Origin: Candidatus Methanophagales archaeon
GTDB taxonomy: Archaea; Halobacteriota; Syntropharchaeia; Alkanophagales; Methanospirareceae
Length of the DNA: 7,340 nucleotides
Direction: 5' to 3'
Assembly: GCA_014061035.1 (NCBI GenBank)
Contig: JACGMN010000027.1
Span: 1 to 7,340 of the forward strand
Shown here: in pieces, positions 5,682-7,340 of the stretch
Position numbering within the stretch: position 1 is the stretch's first letter
Layout: every line of letters begins with the position of its first letter
Translations under genes and position numbers: made by a program
The notes under the pieces: model-generated
Databases searched by the model: none
What the model saw: the letters and a program-made list of their open reading frames with translations, nothing else
Told to the model about the DNA's origin: nothing

Positions 5682-5725
5682 TATAACTTCTACTTATTTA
5701 GGATATAACTTCTACTTATTTAGGA
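5682..5725. repeat. 22-bp exact tandem duplication upstream of ribC
   Basis: Two perfect, directly adjacent 22-bp copies (5682-5703 and 5704-5725), each beginning TATAACTTCTACTTATTTAG on the plus strand. On the minus strand each copy contains a TAAATA TATA-like core. The copy nearer ribC places this core at about -30 to -23 from the ATG, right for a leaderless archaeal promoter. The second copy is one unit, about two helical turns, further upstream. Confidence 0.9.
5693..5700 (-). promoter_or_regulatory. Candidate TATA box for ribC
   Basis: TAAATAAG on the minus strand, 23-30 bases before the ribC ATG, within the gene-proximal copy of the 22-bp duplication. Spacing fits an archaeal TATA box with transcription starting at or very near the start codon. 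No SD is present, consistent with a leaderless mRNA. Confidence 0.4.
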
Positions 5726-5797
5726 CGCAGATTTACGTAGATTTACGCAGAAAATTATTAAGTTTAAAATCCTAATTATCTGCGTTCATCTGCGTCC
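5723..5797. repeat. Inverted repeat built from ACGCAGAT units
   Basis: GGACGCAGAT at 5723-5732 is matched in reverse by ATCTGCGTCC at 5788-5797. Inside the left arm a ten-base unit recurs (CGCAGATTTA, CGTAGATTTA, then CGCAGAAAAT). Inside the right arm the same motif recurs in the opposite direction (TCTGCGTTCATCTGCGT). The roughly 55-base centre is AT-rich. It could fold as a long hairpin. Related sequence recurs at the right edge of the window. Confidence 0.75.
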
Positions 5798-5816
5798 GAT
5801 TACCAAAATTTATTTT

Positions 5817-5836
5817 TTATCTTATCTTATCTTATC
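5817..5836 (+). repeat. Pentanucleotide microsatellite (TTATC)4
   Basis: Four perfect TTATC units abutting the 3' end of the ferredoxin gene; a fifth, altered unit (TTATT, 5837-5841) contributes the TAA stop codon of that gene on the minus strand. It is the second pentamer array in the window and has a different unit from the ATTCT array. Confidence 0.9.
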
Positions 5837-6211
5837 TTATTCTACACACGCCAAAGCGCTAAGAGGGCATGCTTTTACGCAGACCTCGCACCGAACGCAT
5901 TTCTCTTCTTCTAAATTGATCTTCCAGGAAGTATCGAACGTAAAGACCTTTGTTGGGCAGACAGAGATACACGCGCCGCAGTGAATACATCGTTCTTCAT
6001 CCCAGACAATCAATTCCTGTAATCTTCGTACTCCAACCCCTTTCTCATGGAAAAGCGATGCAACATCGTCTACATCATCTTCGGGAACATCAACGATCAG
6101 TTCATCTCTCGTCGCTCTGTCTATATTTATCTTCGTACCAGTCTCAAGGATTACTTCAGCCGTGTACGGCATTTCATCCAGCGGTAACGGGTACTTCAAT
6201 AGCAGCTTCAT
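5837..6211 (-). CDS. NIL-domain 2[4Fe-4S] ferredoxin (MA1822-like)
   Basis: A 124-residue protein with an N-terminal NIL domain (about 1-70, ferredoxin-like alpha/beta fold) and a C-terminal dicluster ferredoxin. The ferredoxin motifs are CIHCGACISVCP (Cys75, 78, 81, 85) and CVRCEVCVKACP (Cys105, 108, 111, 115), the classic CxxCxxCxxxCP spacing for two 4Fe-4S clusters. In Methanosarcina, MA1822, of this architecture, acts with the DUF39/CBS protein MA1821 to turn aspartate semialdehyde into homocysteine, so the likely role is electron or sulfur transfer in homocysteine synthesis. The DUF39 partner is not in this window, so the role is inferred from architecture alone. A TTTAAATA box lies 36-43 bases before the ATG. 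No SD is visible. It lies upstream of ribC on the same strand, but the repeat-filled 166-base gap argues for separate transcription. Confidence 0.88.
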   Translation of the reverse strand: MKLLLKYPLPLDEMPYTAEVILETGTKINIDRATRDELIVDVPEDDVDDVASLFHEKGVGVRRLQELIVWDEERCIHCGACISVCPTKVFTFDTSWKINLEEEKCVRCEVCVKACPLSALACVE

Positions 6212-6246
6212 TTTGTGGTATAAGTATATGACGTATAACTCTTTTC

Positions 6247-6254
6247 TATTTAAA
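6247..6254 (-). promoter_or_regulatory. Candidate TATA box for the NIL ferredoxin
   Basis: TTTAAATA on the minus strand, 36-43 bases before the ferredoxin ATG. It matches the archaeal TATA consensus and would give an untranslated leader of roughly 10-15 bases. Confidence 0.5.
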
Positions 6255-6300
6255 TTTAAGGGATTGATTTATCAATAAATATTTCTGCGGTAAAGGTCTC

Positions 6301-6315
6301 TTATTAAATTAAAAG
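6301..6315 (+). promoter_or_regulatory. Candidate TATA region, nucleotidyltransferase-fold gene
   Basis: TTATTAAATTAAAAG begins 27 bases before the ATG at 6328, the distance expected for a leaderless archaeal promoter. A second AT-rich element, CAATAAATATTT, lies about 25 bases further upstream. The 116-base gap is shared with the divergently transcribed ferredoxin gene and has no other feature. Confidence 0.35.
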
Positions 6316-6327
6316 TGTGGTCTGCTT

Positions 6328-7302
6328 ATGATGACAAGGATACGGGATTTCGTGATAACAGAGGACGATTGGATATTTTCTGTGGTCTGCTATGATCTGG
6401 GAAGCGCTGAATTGAGATGCCTCCTGCGATATGTCCCTGATGAGAAAGGAGAGAGAGTCTCCGAGGATGGTAAAAGATACCGGAAACTAGATTTTTATAG
6501 TGCTTATGAATTCTTACGAAAGTACAGGCCAGAATATTTAAAAGATGTAGCTCCGCATCTGCAGCTGGTTCCAAAAGTAGAGATCAATGAGATTTTGAAG
6601 CCTGATCTGGAACTTCCGGTAATTGCTGAGCGTGCCGGTAACAAGACAGTAAGAACAATTTATGAGTTTCTTGAACGGTATATCCAAAAAGATAGGATAG
6701 GCATCACCGGCTCCTTCTTATGTGGTCTCAACGCTGAAGAATCTGACATCGATCTCGTTATTTATGGACGTGAGAACTTCAACATGGCGCGAGAGGTTAT
6801 AAAAAACGCGAGTGGACAGGGGCAGGGATACGGATATGGTCTCACGGTGATAGATGAGAACCTCTGGAGACAGATATACCTTAAACGGAAGCCTGAATTG
6901 AATTATGATGATTTTCTCGCGCACGAGATTAGGAAGGGAAACAGAGGCGTAACCGGCGGCAGATACTTTGATATTCTATACGTACGGGATGAGGAAGAGT
7001 TACAGCGATTGGATAGGCGCAATTATGAAATAGGCGAAAGAGTTGGCTATAGGACGATAACCGCAGAAGTAAGTGATGCTTCTTTCTCCTTTGATAGCCC
7101 TGCTATCTATTGTATCGAGCATGATGAGATAGACCTGGTTCTCTCGTTCACGCATACTTATGCAGGGCAGGCATTAGCGGGTGAGACGATAGAAGCTCGC
7201 GGCATGGTGGAAGAGACAAGAGATGGGAGAAGAAGATTGATTGTCGGCACTACAAGAGAGGCGAAAGGTGAGTGGATACGCTCGCTATCGCTATTACTTT
7301 AA
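6328..7302 (+). CDS. Nucleotidyltransferase-fold protein, function unknown
   Basis: A 324-residue protein with a DNA polymerase beta-type nucleotidyltransferase signature in its middle: GITGSFLCGLNAEESDIDLVIYG (124-146), with the Gly128-Ser129 pair and metal-binding Asp140 and Asp142. Asp215 in GRYFDILYV is a plausible third acidic ligand. About 120 residues precede the catalytic domain and about 100 follow it, both unrecognised, so it is larger than minimal MNT/HEPN-type antitoxin nucleotidyltransferases. It resembles the uncharacterised archaeal predicted nucleotidyltransferases (COG1665-like), but I cannot name a substrate. No signal peptide or membrane segment is visible. Residues 163-171 (GQGQGYGYG) are a hexamer-repeat-encoded insert after the helix following the catalytic motif. 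ATG at 6331 is an equally possible start. It is divergent from the ferredoxin gene with no partner in view, and no HEPN-type toxin gene is next to it within the window. Confidence 0.85.
   Translation: MMTRIRDFVITEDDWIFSVVCYDLGSAELRCLLRYVPDEKGERVSEDGKRYRKLDFYSAYEFLRKYRPEYLKDVAPHLQLVPKVEINEILKPDLELPVIAERAGNKTVRTIYEFLERYIQKDRIGITGSFLCGLNAEESDIDLVIYGRENFNMAREVIKNASGQGQGYGYGLTVIDENLWRQIYLKRKPELNYDDFLAHEIRKGNRGVTGGRYFDILYVRDEEELQRLDRRNYEIGERVGYRTITAEVSDASFSFDSPAIYCIEHDEIDLVLSFTHTYAGQALAGETIEARGMVEETRDGRRRLIVGTTREAKGEWIRSLSLLL
6814..6837 (+). repeat. In-frame hexamer array in the nucleotidyltransferase-fold gene
   Basis: Four units GGACAG, GGGCAG, GGATAC, GGATAT encode Gly-Gln, Gly-Gln, Gly-Tyr, Gly-Tyr. 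It has the same two-codon period as the arrays in aroC and ribC and falls between a helix and a strand, so it probably forms a flexible loop. Confidence 0.8.
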
Positions 7303-7318
7303 AATTTGGTGATATTTA

Positions 7319-7340
7319 GACGCAGATTTATGCAGATTTA
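7319..7340 (+). repeat. Second copy of the GACGCAGATTTA repeat, cut by window end
   Basis: Twenty of 22 bases match 5724-5745, starting with GACGCAGATTTA and followed by another ten-base unit ending AGATTTA. Upstream bases ATTTAG are shared too. It lies just after the stop of the nucleotidyltransferase-fold gene, so this is a dispersed intergenic repeat, probably continuing past the window. Confidence 0.7.

Noticed and set aside
5682..5797. CRISPR-like array upstream of ribC
   Set aside because: The 22-bp copies are directly adjacent with no spacer, and the other motifs are short and inverted; there are no cas genes.
6328..7302. MNT antitoxin of a HEPN/MNT toxin-antitoxin pair
   Set aside because: The protein is about three times too long and no HEPN-like gene lies beside it in the window.

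Overview
The window looks like a piece of an archaeal chromosome. The evidence is an aIF2-gamma translation initiation factor, an archaeal-type riboflavin synthase (RibC, unrelated to the bacterial RibE fold), a NIL-domain ferredoxin of the kind methanogens use in homocysteine synthesis, and AT-rich TATA-like upstream regions with few bacterial-style promoters. The archaeal housekeeping genes, an acyl-CoA dehydrogenase, and abundant penta- and hexanucleotide repeats suggest a methanogen-related euryarchaeon. A member of the ANME-1 / Syntrophoarchaeum neighbourhood is possible, but this placement is inference and there is no rRNA or mcr gene here to confirm it.

Layout. The left part (132-2593) is a minus-strand pair: aIF2-gamma followed by a GT-B glycosyltransferase, joined by an ATGA stop/start overlap. 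A 179-base divergent gap (2594-2772), rich in short tandem repeats, separates them from a plus-strand pair: an acyl-CoA dehydrogenase (2773-3963) and chorismate synthase (3974-5089), with the aroC Shine-Dalgarno lying over the dehydrogenase stop codon. Converging on these are two minus-strand genes, riboflavin synthase (5161-5670) and the NIL/2[4Fe-4S] ferredoxin (5837-6211). Between them are 166 bases holding a 22-bp tandem duplication, an inverted repeat and a pentanucleotide array. A divergent plus-strand gene for a nucleotidyltransferase-fold protein of unknown function (6328-7302) closes the window, and a dispersed repeat runs off its end.

How the genes relate. Most are housekeeping: translation start, the last common step of aromatic amino acid synthesis, riboflavin synthesis and sulfur/homocysteine metabolism. 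Three neighbours depend on or make flavins (FAD dehydrogenase, FMN-dependent chorismate synthase, riboflavin synthase), but they are not one operon.

Most worth attention: (1) four of the seven genes carry an in-frame, low-complexity, six-base-periodic insertion in a probable surface loop, and a similar hexamer array lies upstream of aIF2-gamma in the same frame; (2) chorismate synthase has Gln at the otherwise invariant catalytic His106; (3) the acyl-CoA dehydrogenase has Val where the catalytic Glu normally sits and Asp at the alternative base position; (4) aIF2-gamma shows clear homology upstream of its first ATG, yet has no ATG, GTG or TTG there. I did not find a defence island, CRISPR array, IS element or RNA gene.
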